A stretch of 64,000 nt of DNA, taken from assembly GCA_044464765.1 (NCBI GenBank), contig JBIQKZ010000003.1, positions 124,001 to 188,000 of the forward strand, given 5' to 3'. The position numbers and the translations under genes were made by a program. This document shows positions 40,037-48,200 of this stretch, piece after piece. Under the pieces are notes generated by a model, which saw only the letters and a list, made by a program, of their open reading frames with translations, did not search any database and was not told where the DNA came from. This DNA is from JBIQKZ01 sp044464765 (lineage in GTDB: Bacteria > Pseudomonadota > Gammaproteobacteria > Burkholderiales > Burkholderiaceae_B). Each line of letters begins with the position of its first letter. Position 1 is the first letter of the stretch.

Positions 40037-40065
40037 TTGCATAGCTCGTTACGAGCTAGTATAAT
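40037..40065 (+). promoter_or_regulatory. promoter with a palindromic operator in the spacer
   Basis: TTGCAT (40037-40042) and a perfect TATAAT (40060-40065) are 17 bases apart. The palindrome TAGCTCGT-T-ACGAGCTA (40042-40058, 8-bp perfect arms) fills that spacer. A further half site AGCTCG lies at 40075-40080. A protein bound here would exclude RNA polymerase. Confidence 0.8.
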
Positions 40066-40120
40066 CATTTCATCAGCTCGGGAAATCACTCCCAGCGCTG
40101 TACCTCACAAGGAGATGATT

Positions 40121-40609
40121 ATGACCAAGACAAATTTCTCAGCATGGCTCGATAGCGCCGACATGCCCACAAAGGGCAACGATGGCAAATGGTTCGATCT
40201 TGAAACCGGCATTGCCTACGACCCCGCATACAACTACGTTACCCGCGCTGCCCGCACGACACTGAGCGCTAAGTCGCTGGACGCCCGCGCCGTTGCTAAA
40301 GCCTTCGGCGGCAAAGCGCTGAAGGGCACAGCAAAGCAAAAAGAGTGGGCTGAGAAAATCCGCGCTGAGAAGCTGGCCGGCATGAGCCAGGATCAAGCTG
40401 AAATGTCGTGTGACCCCCAAGGCATTCTGACAAACAGCAAGTTCTGGATCGAGAGCCGCGACAAGCGCGGTGCTGAAATCGGACAGTTTGTTATTGATCA
40501 GAAAGCCCTGCTTGCCCAGGCCCGCGCACTACACGCTGCTGGCAAAGCCGACGAATACCGCGCTGCTGCAGAAAAATACAACGCACTGACAGCAAAGTGG
40601 GGTTTCTAA
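40121..40609 (+). CDS. uncharacterised prophage protein, first gene of the plus-strand cassette
   Basis: A 162-residue protein with a strong RBS (AAGGAGATG) just before the ATG at 40121. I do not recognise the family. Visible parts are an aromatic N-terminus (WFDLETGIAYDPAYNYV), a Lys/Ala-rich helical middle with KQKEWAEKIRAEKL, then NSKFWIESRDKRG, and an Ala-rich helical C-terminus. There is no signal peptide or membrane segment. It is transcribed against the phage late genes from its own promoter, and the next gene starts one base after its stop. Confidence 0.8.
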   Translation: MTKTNFSAWLDSADMPTKGNDGKWFDLETGIAYDPAYNYVTRAARTTLSAKSLDARAVAKAFGGKALKGTAKQKEWAEKIRAEKLAGMSQDQAEMSCDPQGILTNSKFWIESRDKRGAEIGQFVIDQKALLAQARALHAAGKADEYRAAAEKYNALTAKWGF

Positions 40610-40610
40610 G

Positions 40611-41288
40611 ATGACGACAGAATTCCAAACCGGCCCGTTCATTTTCACGCCCGAACGGGAAATTCGGCTCAACGGCGAAGACGCGCAGCGCTGGACGATC
40701 AGTTACAGCGCTGACGATCTTGCTGTACGAACGCTGCCGGCAACCTCGACCAGGGCGCAAATCGTCGAGGGGTTTTCCGCTGACATTTCCAGGTTCGTCG
40801 CCGATGCCAAGCGCAAGCACGCGCCGGAGCTAATCGCGATTGTCGAGTTCGGTAATGACGAGCCGCTGGGCCAATTTCGCGGCAGCGTGCCGGAAATGAC
40901 GCCTGGCTTGATCAACGACAGCTCGCGCTTCTGGCTTCGCAGCGCAAACAAATTGCAGTCCCGTGCTGTCAGCATGAGCGAGATTGCCGCCCTTTCATCG
41001 CAGTGTCGCGCCCCGGCGAACGCATGGATCGCCGGCCTGTTGCCTGACGACGTGCTTACGGACGACGCAAAAGAGTGGCGAGCACCAACGAATTGGGAGG
41101 TCCGGCATATTGTGGGCGAAGGCTCATTTACCGGCGTGACCGGCTCCGCCGCCGCCGAGCTTGTCGGAATCTCGCCGAATAATTTTCGCAAATACACTGC
41201 TGCCGACGAAGCCAAGAATCGGCAGAACATCAGCTATGCAGCGTGGCACTTGCTGTTGCATAAACTCGGGGTCCGGTCGATGGCTTGA
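40611..41288 (+). CDS. uncharacterised prophage protein with an HTH-like C-terminus
   Basis: 225 residues, the second gene of the plus-strand cassette. The C-terminal 50 residues (VTGSAAAELVGISPNNFRKY, then ISYAAWHLLLHKLG) read like an XRE-type helix-turn-helix in which AAELVGIS and NNFRKY form the two helices. The N-terminal 150 residues match nothing I know. It could bind the palindrome at 40042-40058 and control its own transcription; this is inference. A UUCG-loop terminator follows. Confidence 0.78.
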   Translation: MTTEFQTGPFIFTPEREIRLNGEDAQRWTISYSADDLAVRTLPATSTRAQIVEGFSADISRFVADAKRKHAPELIAIVEFGNDEPLGQFRGSVPEMTPGLINDSSRFWLRSANKLQSRAVSMSEIAALSSQCRAPANAWIAGLLPDDVLTDDAKEWRAPTNWEVRHIVGEGSFTGVTGSAAAELVGISPNNFRKYTAADEAKNRQNISYAAWHLLLHKLGVRSMA

Positions 41289-41320
41289 CTGCGGCGGGCG
41301 CATCGATTAAAAAGCTAGTA

Positions 41321-41381
41321 CAGCCGCACAGGCTGCTGAGAAATTTTGATAGCACTTTGTGATTTACTGCCGTACAGGCAG
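41321..41381. repeat. two similar 5-bp hairpins with GYACA loops
   Basis: CAGCC-GCACA-GGCTG (41321-41335) and CTGCC-GTACA-GGCAG (41367-41381) share the core GCCGYACAGGC, 46 bases apart, between the cassette and the convergent lysis genes. Confidence 0.5.
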
Positions 41382-41385
41382 CATG

Positions 41386-41407
41386 GCCGTCCTTCGGGGC
41401 GGCTTTT
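41386..41407 (+). terminator. terminator of the plus-strand cassette
   Basis: GCCGTCC-TTCG-GGGCGGC (7-bp stem with a UUCG loop) is followed by TTTTC. It ends exactly at the convergent Rz1 stop. Confidence 0.75.
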
Positions 41408-41617
41408 CTATTTGCACACCCCCGCCCATTTCCGATTGTGATCCAGCACCTGCCGGCGGATAGGCTCTGGCGTCTCTTTCACTTGACCAGCCGAATCAAA
41501 ATGGATGGGCCGCGCCACAGAGCAGAAGCTACCGCCGCTTGTCCTGGCGCACCCAATCATTGATAAGCTCATCAGTGATAGCATCATCAGCCATCGCAGC
41601 CGTTTCATTTTCCACAT
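41408..41617 (-). CDS. Rz1-like outer-membrane spanin lipoprotein
   Basis: About 69 residues from the ATG at 41617, which has GGAGAGG seven bases upstream. It has a basic start (MWKMKRLRW), a hydrophobic stretch, and a lipobox-like SMIGC. The short polar tail includes two further Cys. It overlaps the Rz gene by about 89 bases in another frame, the lambda Rz/Rz1 arrangement. The open frame to 41707 is only overlap. Confidence 0.75.
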   Translation of the reverse strand: MWKMKRLRWLMMLSLMSLSMIGCARTSGGSFCSVARPIHFDSAGQVKETPEPIRRQVLDHNRKWAGVCK

Positions 41618-41786
41618 GTCGCGCCCTCTCCGAGGCCTTTCGCTCGGCCTCCAGTTGATCGATTTTCGCTTCGGTTTTGCCCGCAGCCTTGCCCGACTGA
41701 CGAACAAAAAAAAGGCCGGCGATAATGCCGGCTGCTCCGATGATGTAGGGCCAGACTTTGGCCCAAAGTGCTTGTAGAAAGATCAT
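41529..41786 (-). CDS. Rz-like inner-membrane spanin
   Basis: 85 residues from the ATG at 41786: an N-terminal membrane helix (VWPYIIGAAGIIAGLFFV), then a charged coiled-coil (TEAKIDQLEAERKASERAR). With Rz1 it fuses the inner and outer membranes in the last step of lysis. Its ATG overlaps the endolysin stop (ATGA), so the two are coupled. Confidence 0.8.
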   Translation of the reverse strand: MIFLQALWAKVWPYIIGAAGIIAGLFFVRQSGKAAGKTEAKIDQLEAERKASERARHVENETAAMADDAITDELINDWVRQDKRR

Positions 41787-42421
41787 GCAATTACCTCTTT
41801 TGCCAGCGCCCAACGTTGCAGTCGATCCGCGTAGCCATTTAATCCGCCGTTGATGCGCTTTGTAAGCCGCTCAAAGTCACCCGTGTCCGCAATCTCATTG
41901 CAGCCGTTATTGGCCCACCACCACGCCGCCGAACGGGCCGCGTTGACAGGGTGCTCGAGCAAAACAGGATCGCGCACGAAGTCCACCCCCAGGCCGTTCG
42001 ATACCATCCGATAGTTATATCGACCCGTGACCTGTATCAAGCCGCGCCCCCGAAAGCGTGAGCCATCGCCCGGTTCGGTGTTGCCTAAGTCCGCCCTGCC
42101 CTCATAGCGCTTTTGCGCTGCCGTTGGCCCCCAGATTTCGCGAGTGTGGACAAAGTCACCTGATTCATGGCCGATCTGCGCCAAAAACGCCGCGATGCGA
42201 ACTGGGCCCACAATGCCGAACTCCAGACAGGCCTTGCGAACGTGCGGGTACCAGTCCTGCGCTTTGACGGCAGATAGACCCGTGGCTTTGCGGAACTGCT
42301 CGGGGGTGAGCCAGGGATCCGAGGCTGCCGGCGCTGGCGGAGGCGGCGGGGCTGGCTCGTCGGGCGGGCGTTCTGCGGGCTCCAGAAACCAGGCAAGAAA
42401 TGCTTCGATGAATTTCCTCAC
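41783..42421 (-). CDS. GH19-type endolysin
   Basis: About 212 residues from a GTG start at 42421, which overlaps the holin stop (GTGA) and has GAGGA upstream. A short N-terminal hydrophobic/Pro-rich segment (PAPPPPPAPA) precedes a glycoside hydrolase 19 (chitinase-like lysozyme) domain. The catalytic Glu is in IGHESGDF, and the family motif is FRGRGLIQVTGRYNY. It cleaves peptidoglycan. The N-terminus may act as a signal-arrest segment. Confidence 0.9.
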   Translation of the reverse strand: MRKFIEAFLAWFLEPAERPPDEPAPPPPPAPAASDPWLTPEQFRKATGLSAVKAQDWYPHVRKACLEFGIVGPVRIAAFLAQIGHESGDFVHTREIWGPTAAQKRYEGRADLGNTEPGDGSRFRGRGLIQVTGRYNYRMVSNGLGVDFVRDPVLLEHPVNAARSAAWWWANNGCNEIADTGDFERLTKRINGGLNGYADRLQRWALAKEVIA

Positions 42422-42687
42422 GTCATCATCCTCACAATACACGCTACATTTCCGCGCGCGCGCCAAACGAGAACCGCAATCACGGCTGAGAACCCGGCTT
42501 CGAATCCCGTCGGCTGCGCATGATTGATCAGGACATCAATCACCTGGCCGCCGGCACATACGATCAGCACATAAGCAAGCAAGGACATCCAGAATCGGTA
42601 TCGCGCACCCCGCCGCTGGTAGCCAATCAACCGGGCCGCTGTGACTACGTTGGCCAGCACAACTATAGCTGCATAGATCGCGATCAT
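42418..42687 (-). CDS. phage holin (three-membrane-segment type)
   Basis: 89 residues from the ATG at 42687: three hydrophobic segments (IYAAIVVLANVVTAA, FWMSLLAYVLIVCAGG, FSAVIAVLVW) separated by short polar turns with RRGARYR. It resembles the Phage_holin_3-type family. It directly follows another holin-like gene and is coupled to the endolysin. Confidence 0.78.
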   Translation of the reverse strand: MIAIYAAIVVLANVVTAARLIGYQRRGARYRFWMSLLAYVLIVCAGGQVIDVLINHAQPTGFEAGFSAVIAVLVWRARGNVACIVRMMT

Positions 42688-42689
42688 GA

Positions 42690-43037
42690 TTATTGCCCCT
42701 TTTTCCAGAGACTGGTGATATCGAACGTCTTGATCCAGTCGATACCCGCAAGTGCGGCGGTGACAATCAGCGCAGAGGCGGCAAACGCAGCAATCGTGAA
42801 GCTTTGAATGCCCGTCCAATGCATGACTTCGCCCGTGCCCAAGTACCCGATCAAGATAGACACGAGCATGTAGACCACCCGCTTGCCAAGCCCCAAATCC
42901 TTGGCGTGCAAGGCGAACACCACGGCGCCGGCGAACGCTCCGATCAGAGCATCCCCATTGACCCCCGGCAAAATAGACGTGAGCGCCACCGCCCCGAAGG
43001 CTGCTGCTGCCGACGCTGCGCTTGAAGTTGGTTCCAT
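42690..43037 (-). CDS. putative phage holin/antiholin
   Basis: 115 residues with about four hydrophobic segments and a charged end (KTFDITSLWKKGQ). It resembles the putative holin family PF16931 by pattern. Two bases separate its stop from the next holin gene. One of the pair could be the holin and the other an antiholin. The start ATG is preceded by AAAGGAACGAC. Confidence 0.75.
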   Translation of the reverse strand: MEPTSSAASAAAAFGAVALTSILPGVNGDALIGAFAGAVVFALHAKDLGLGKRVVYMLVSILIGYLGTGEVMHWTGIQSFTIAAFAASALIVTAALAGIDWIKTFDITSLWKKGQ

Positions 43038-43059
43038 GTCGTTCCTTTGGACGAGAAAA

Positions 43060-43100
43060 GCCCCTTGCGGGGCGAAAATAAAGCCGCTGGTTAGGCGGCT
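43060..43100 (-). terminator. two terminator-like hairpins before the lysis genes
   Basis: On the minus strand, AGCCGC-N7-GCGGCT (43082-43100), whose loop contains the stop codon of the upstream gene, is followed by TTATTTT. Then GCCCC-GCAA-GGGGC (43060-43073) is followed by TTTTC. They separate tail genes from lysis genes. Confidence 0.7.
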
Positions 43101-43489
43101 GGTTCATCCCACTGGATCGCATCCAGCGCTTCCTGCGACGTAGCCTCGTACACCAGATCCCGCAACCGTTGGCGCTTACCAACAAGCAGTTGGCTCGCGG
43201 TCATGAACAGTTGAGTCTGCGTCAATGTTTTCTGGCGCATTTCCAGCGGGTCAATCTGGCGAGCAGCGGCAAGACCATCGAGGTATGGTGTCGGGGCTGT
43301 GTCGTCAGCACCCCAGGCCATCGCCTCGGCTTGCTGCGTTGCCCATGTCATACGCTCGGCTTCGGGGTAGCCGGCTGTAAGCGCAGAAGCGGCTTGCGTG
43401 AAGTCGCTGTTGATCTGTGCCAGCTTTACTTGTTTAGCAAGATCGAACTTATCGGCGGCGGTAATGAGTTTAGTTATATCAATCGACAT
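43091..43489 (-). CDS. putative tail fibre assembly chaperone
   Basis: About 132 residues from the ATG at 43489 (MSIDITKLITAADKFD). It is helical, with MTWATQQAEAMAW and a C-terminal KRQRLRDLVYEATSQEALDAIQWD. The arrangement and the repeated query/Trp pattern resemble small tail fibre chaperones that follow fibre genes. The stop codon sits in the loop of a terminator hairpin. Confidence 0.65.
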   Translation of the reverse strand: MSIDITKLITAADKFDLAKQVKLAQINSDFTQAASALTAGYPEAERMTWATQQAEAMAWGADDTAPTPYLDGLAAARQIDPLEMRQKTLTQTQLFMTASQLLVGKRQRLRDLVYEATSQEALDAIQWDEPAA

Positions 43490-43790
43490 CTGGGTATAAC
43501 TCCAAAGGGCCGTCAGTAGGATCAACAAGCAGCGTAGGCCCATAGACACAATGCGCTTCAGTAGGGTAAATCGGGTAGCGTAAGGTTAAGTGCAGCACGC
43601 CATCAACGCGCTCGATGGGATGCAAACTAAGGTACTCGCAGTCCACAGCACCGGCTGGCAACGTAGCACCGTCAGGGATCACTGAAAAGTCAAACACTTG
43701 ACCGTTAACAGTTAGCGTATCGCCTAATTTGACGACTTCGATAACATCTCCACCAGGCAAGCCTACGTAAGGATCGAGGGTTATATACAT
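43479..43790 (-). CDS. hypothetical phage tail-associated protein
   Basis: 103 residues, preceded by AAAGGAACTC. It is mostly beta-type sequence (MYITLDPYVGLPGGDVIEVV, then LTLRYPIYPTEA). I do not recognise it. It overlaps the next gene by 11 bases and follows the tail fibre gene, so a role in fibre assembly or attachment is likely. Confidence 0.7.
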   Translation of the reverse strand: MYITLDPYVGLPGGDVIEVVKLGDTLTVNGQVFDFSVIPDGATLPAGAVDCEYLSLHPIERVDGVLHLTLRYPIYPTEAHCVYGPTLLVDPTDGPLELYPDVD

Positions 43791-43800
43791 TTGAGTTCCT

Positions 43801-44706
43801 TTAGTACCATCGTCCCATGGCAGTTATTTGTAAATTCGTTGTTGTTCCAGGAGGCGTCACGGAACTAGGCGATGCAGCATAGAGCCCCGTTAACGTAGTC
43901 GTGCTCACGTTGTAATACGCAAGATAAGCAGCCCTTGCACTAATATTTCCGTCCAAACTAATTGCAGTTACAAAAGGTGTATTACTAAAAGCAACCGGAA
44001 ATCCCACATTGCCTAATGTTGTATAAAAGAACCCGCTTGCAACACTCCAGGACGACATGGCTACGTCTACGCCTAGTGCTATTAGCTGGGTTCCGTCTGC
44101 AAACCGAGTCCATTTAGACGTTCCCGAGTTACCAGTTTGGATAATCGCCCCGGTCGGTACGCCAGCACTTTGCGATACTGCTCCTAAAATTCCACCCCTA
44201 GAATACAGATCGCCAACACCAACAGCATTCCTATATGCCGCAGTCCCAAACGGCGTAAAGATCGGCCCTATCGTGATCCACGCATCGTTAGCGGCATTGC
44301 GAATCTTGCGAACACCCGGGGTTTCATGCGCCCACACGAAGCCCGGACCAACAGTAATATCGCTGATGGATATTGGGTCAATATCGCCGTAGTAGTTGGA
44401 GCCTAGAAGCTCAGCTTGTGGGCCGGACACGGGCATGTCCAAGTCGCTTTGCAAGGCGACCCCTATTTCGACCCAATCGTCATTGGCGGCGTTTCGAATT
44501 CGGCGGATAGCGGGCGATACAGAGGTGTCGATCCACGTCATGTAGGCGTGCGGATTCTCTGGCGGCGAGGCTGACCCCAGCGCGTTAATAGTGGAGCCAT
44601 AAAGCTCAGAAAAGTTAGCGTTCGCTTTCTCGAACGAGACAGGAATTGGCTCGCCTACTTTGCCGCCCGGTTGCAGGGTGGTGGTGTCGATGGTTTGCTG
44701 TGCCAT
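43801..44706 (-). CDS. tail fibre / receptor-binding protein
   Basis: 301 residues. The N-terminus (PVSFEKANANFSELY) is of a type seen at the start of phage fibres. Two related segments, RRIRNAANDDWVEIG (about 68-82) and RKIRNAANDAWITIG (about 133-147), show an internal duplication. The C-terminal half (TSKWTRFADGTQLI, then FSNTPFVTAISLDG) resembles fibre-tip domains. It probably sets host range together with the J-type protein. Confidence 0.75.
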   Translation of the reverse strand: MAQQTIDTTTLQPGGKVGEPIPVSFEKANANFSELYGSTINALGSASPPENPHAYMTWIDTSVSPAIRRIRNAANDDWVEIGVALQSDLDMPVSGPQAELLGSNYYGDIDPISISDITVGPGFVWAHETPGVRKIRNAANDAWITIGPIFTPFGTAAYRNAVGVGDLYSRGGILGAVSQSAGVPTGAIIQTGNSGTSKWTRFADGTQLIALGVDVAMSSWSVASGFFYTTLGNVGFPVAFSNTPFVTAISLDGNISARAAYLAYYNVSTTTLTGLYAASPSSVTPPGTTTNLQITAMGRWY

Positions 44707-44724
44707 TACTTAGATCCAAAAAAA

Positions 44725-44741
44725 GCCGCTGGTTAGGCGGC
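44725..44741 (-). terminator. terminator before the tail fibre gene
   Basis: A GCCGC-N7-GCGGC hairpin is followed by seven T's on the minus strand. The loop contains the TAA of the upstream 66-codon gene. The 17 bases are identical to those of the hairpin at 43083-43099. Confidence 0.75.
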
Positions 44742-44933
44742 GTAGGTGTCTTTGACTTTTTGACAATGATCGATCCAACTCAATACGTCTGGAGGTAGAT
44801 TGATCCCCTGATCCTTGAGAGCAGCAGCCAATTTGAATATGGCGTCCAACTGGTCGCCAACAGGTTGATAGGCTTCTGCCCGGAGCTTTTCATACGGTTC
44901 ACTGTGGTTGATGATCAATTTCAAACTCCCCAT
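44733..44933 (-). CDS. small phage protein of the fibre region
   Basis: 66 residues or fewer, with the recurrent phage segment YEKLRAEAYQPVGDQLDAIFKL. The ATG at 44933 overlaps the previous gene by 35 bases. A TTG at 44918, with GGGGAG seven bases upstream, is an alternative start. Function unknown. Confidence 0.65.
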   Translation of the reverse strand: MGSLKLIINHSEPYEKLRAEAYQPVGDQLDAIFKLAAALKDQGINLPPDVLSWIDHCQKVKDTYAA

Positions 44934-45261
44934 CCAGATAGGGCCAAGCCTTCACCGAGACCCTGTATTGACCTGGCTGATCTAGGTTGATTTGAGCGGT
45001 GGCGTCTTCGCACGCATAAGCCTTCCCATTAATTATGATCATGCTCGGTACAGGCAGATCAGTAAGTGTCGTGCCTACGAGGTTTGCGGGGCAGGGTGGA
45101 CGTAGGGCGGGTGCACCGCTTTGAATGTAGTAGGCATCAATATCCGACACCTCACCCAGGATCAGTCGGACGTCGCCCTCAGCAATTGCTTGAGCGGTCT
45201 GCGTATTCACACAACATGTGTAAAGGATTCTGTCGCCTTCATAAACGATATAGTTGTTCAT
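44899..45261 (-). CDS. hypothetical phage protein downstream of J
   Basis: 120 residues; the start overlaps the J-type stop (ATGA). It is beta-rich, with YIVYEGDRILYTCCV and a C-terminal DQPGQYRVSVKAWPYLDGEFEI, possibly an Ig-like fold. I do not recognise the family. Confidence 0.7.
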   Translation of the reverse strand: MNNYIVYEGDRILYTCCVNTQTAQAIAEGDVRLILGEVSDIDAYYIQSGAPALRPPCPANLVGTTLTDLPVPSMIIINGKAYACEDATAQINLDQPGQYRVSVKAWPYLDGEFEIDHQPQ

Positions 45262-48200
45262 CGGTAAGTCGCCAAAGCTGTGAAGTTAATGCCAGGGAAA
45301 TTCACATACCCGCCCCCGCCAGAAGTGGAGGCAAGATACTCCACCACTATTGCATTAGTGCCCGCAGGAAGACTAGGAACAGACACCCAGGCACTCGTGG
45401 GGAGGTCTGGAAGCCCCTGGGATCCTATGTATTGCCAATACACAGAACCATTAATTAACACCCGCACCCCAGTAGCTTGCCCTTCAGCGGGATCATTACC
45501 AGGAGCAGAATTATTAATAAAGATCAGAGTGCTAGCAGCTTCTGCCAAATAAAATGAGGCAGAATATAGCGGAGTCCAGGCAGCGTTATAGACCCATGTA
45601 TAGGTGGCTGGGTATGTGTAGTAGGCCGACACGGTGGCCGAGTTCGCACCCAGCTTCAACCGATCCACCTGCGCATAGCCAATCTTTGCATTTGTGATCT
45701 CGGCGTTACCGATTTTCGCGGTGGTTATAGCAGCGTCTTGAATTTTTGCGGTATCGACAGCCAGATTTGCAATCTTTGCGTTCGTGATGGCCAGGTTTTC
45801 GATATGAGCCGTTTGTATCCATGCCGTCCCTATGAGCGCCTGGTTAATAAAAGCCTGCCCGCCCTGCACGACGAAGGGCGTCGTGGCAATGCCATTGGTT
45901 AGGTTGAGCAAAGCAAATCGGTCGGCGAGCACATAGAACGACGACTGCACGGGCTGGCCCGGCTGGGCATAGACGCCCAACGCCATACCGGCGGCATACA
46001 TCTGCCCACCCGAAGTCACCTCGGCACGAAGTGTGTAGGTGGCCTCCAGTTGACCGTCCAAGCTGGCCAATGCATTGGACGTGCTGGATATCGCCGATGA
46101 ATTGATCGACGTTTGCGCAGCCAGCAAGCTTGTCTGTTGGGCAAGTGCCTCGGTCTGCGTAGCCCGTACAATCGACTCTTCGCGGATGGCCGCGTAGTTG
46201 TCCCCTATCCTGCCGACCTGCGCATCGATGCGCTGTGAAAGCGCAAGGTCGCCGCTGGCAATGCTCTTCAGAACCGATAGTGTCCCCGAGAACACGGTTG
46301 GGTCGCCTGAGTAAATATCCTCGTCGCCCGACAGATTGCCGATAACTTCGTCGAATACCTCTTCTGCCAGCCCCTCGCTGACTTCATCCTTGATGCCTTC
46401 GATCAACCCCGCTGCCAGTTGATCTTCGCCAATCAGCCCGTTGAAGTACTCAAGGTAGCCTTGCGCATCCGCAGACGCTTGCCCCATCACCCCGCCACCC
46501 GTTGGGTACCATTCTCCGGGCGTGCCGTTCTTGTCGATGAGCCGTATCCAGAAATACAAGGTCGCGCCAGCCGCAAGATTCAAGAGTGTATGGCGATTCG
46601 TTGGATACGAGAACTCTCCCAACAGTACAGCGCCATTAAAATCGTCGGCCTGAGCGTAGCGAAGTTCAGCCCGCTCGATGATATTGGGGCCGCTGGGGAA
46701 CACCCATTCAAGCGCAATGCCGAAGATGATGCCGGCAGCCGTAAAGCTCGCTACAACGGGCGGCGCAGATATATTGCCCGCCACCGCAGTGGACAGGCTG
46801 TACGCCCACAGGCTCGGTACGTCCAGCCCATTAATGGCCCTGACCCGGGCGATGTAGTCACCCGAATATGCATCAAGGATTTCTACGAGGCGCGTTCCGG
46901 TACGGGGGACTGTCACCCAATCACCGTTATCGCGCCGCCATTGCACGTCATAGGCCACCGCATTCTCGGCAGCGTCCCACGTGATCTCGGCCATGTGCCG
47001 GGTCGTGCCTTGGTAGAACTTATGAAACGAGGCGATCTGAACGTTGGACGGTGCCAACTGAGAGCGCGGCGGAACGACTGAAACCGGGAGCGGTTCCAGG
47101 CGCGTGCCGGTATCAATGGCCGTGAATTTGTCTGGGTGGTGAAGGACCGCCGAAATCTCGAAGGTAATGCCGCCCGAGTCTTTGACGGACACCACCCGAG
47201 CCGGTTGCGTGACTAGATCGTCGGTGTCAATCGCCCACCCTGCCTCTGGTCGAGGCGTATAGGTAAAAGCAGGCGTCACCCGAACGCGTTTGCCGGAGAC
47301 GCCATCCCAGAAGTTTTGAGCGTCCCAGTACGTCATGCCATCCCACAACACGCCAACAAGGCTCGTGACCACGCGGGATTGCGTCGTGCCGTTGGGCATG
47401 TTGACCGTGATGGTGTCTCCGGCCTTTACATCAGCCTCACGGTCTAGCACCAAAGTTGTCGTGGTGGCCTCCTTGATGCGCCCGCCAATCTTTCTGCCGG
47501 CGCGATTACGGTCCGCGATCTTGATGATATCGCCAGGCTGGGGAATGACGCCGTCTAACCCAACCGAATGCGAAATCCCCCCGGTCTCCATGCGCGACGT
47601 ATACAAGTGATACAGCCCGACTCGTTGTGCCTGGCCGCGACTCGTGCACCCAAACGCCTTGACCTCGACCTTTCGAATGCCGTAGCGAGCGATACCGTCA
47701 TCGTCATTGACGACTTCAACCTTGGCGCGATAAAAGTCCGTGGGATCACTCCACGACACCAGCGCAACGGTCTTGCGGGTCGATAGATCGGCACCCGTAT
47801 ACTCAAATCGCCCGTCAATGACGTTGGCGTTCGTGTAGGTATAAACAGGATCAGAAGGCCTATCCGCAACCGCGACGACCTGCCCGTTGGCCCAATAGGA
47901 CATCCCACGAAACACGCTCGTCAGATCGTTCAGGACACGTAGGGCGTCGGCTTGGCTTTGCAGGTACACGTTGCAGACAAAGCGCGGTTCTTGCCCGCCC
48001 ATGCCATCAGAGACAAGCTGATCGCAATACGCGCCGATCTGGTACAAGGCGTAGCGGTCGATCATCGAGGCATCGATGCGATCCCCGAGGCCGTACAGCT
48101 TGTTCGTCAGCATGTCGTAATAAATCCATGCTGGATTGTTCGACCATGCCGACTTAAACGTGCCATCCCACACGCCCGAATAGGTCCGGGCGATGGGATC

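Larger units (their letters stand above)
39851..40120. other. prophage-end intergenic region
   Basis: No credible gene is seen in this stretch. It holds a hairpin with GAGCGA/TCGCTC arms near 39940, an intrinsic terminator at 39973-39995, an AT-rich segment, and the promoter/operator of the following cassette at 40037-40065. Confidence 0.6.

Noticed and set aside
42418..43185. A 255-codon minus-strand ORF as one long gene
   Set aside because: Only its last 89 codons are protein-like (a holin, starting at 42687). The upstream part is an out-of-frame reading of the other holin gene.
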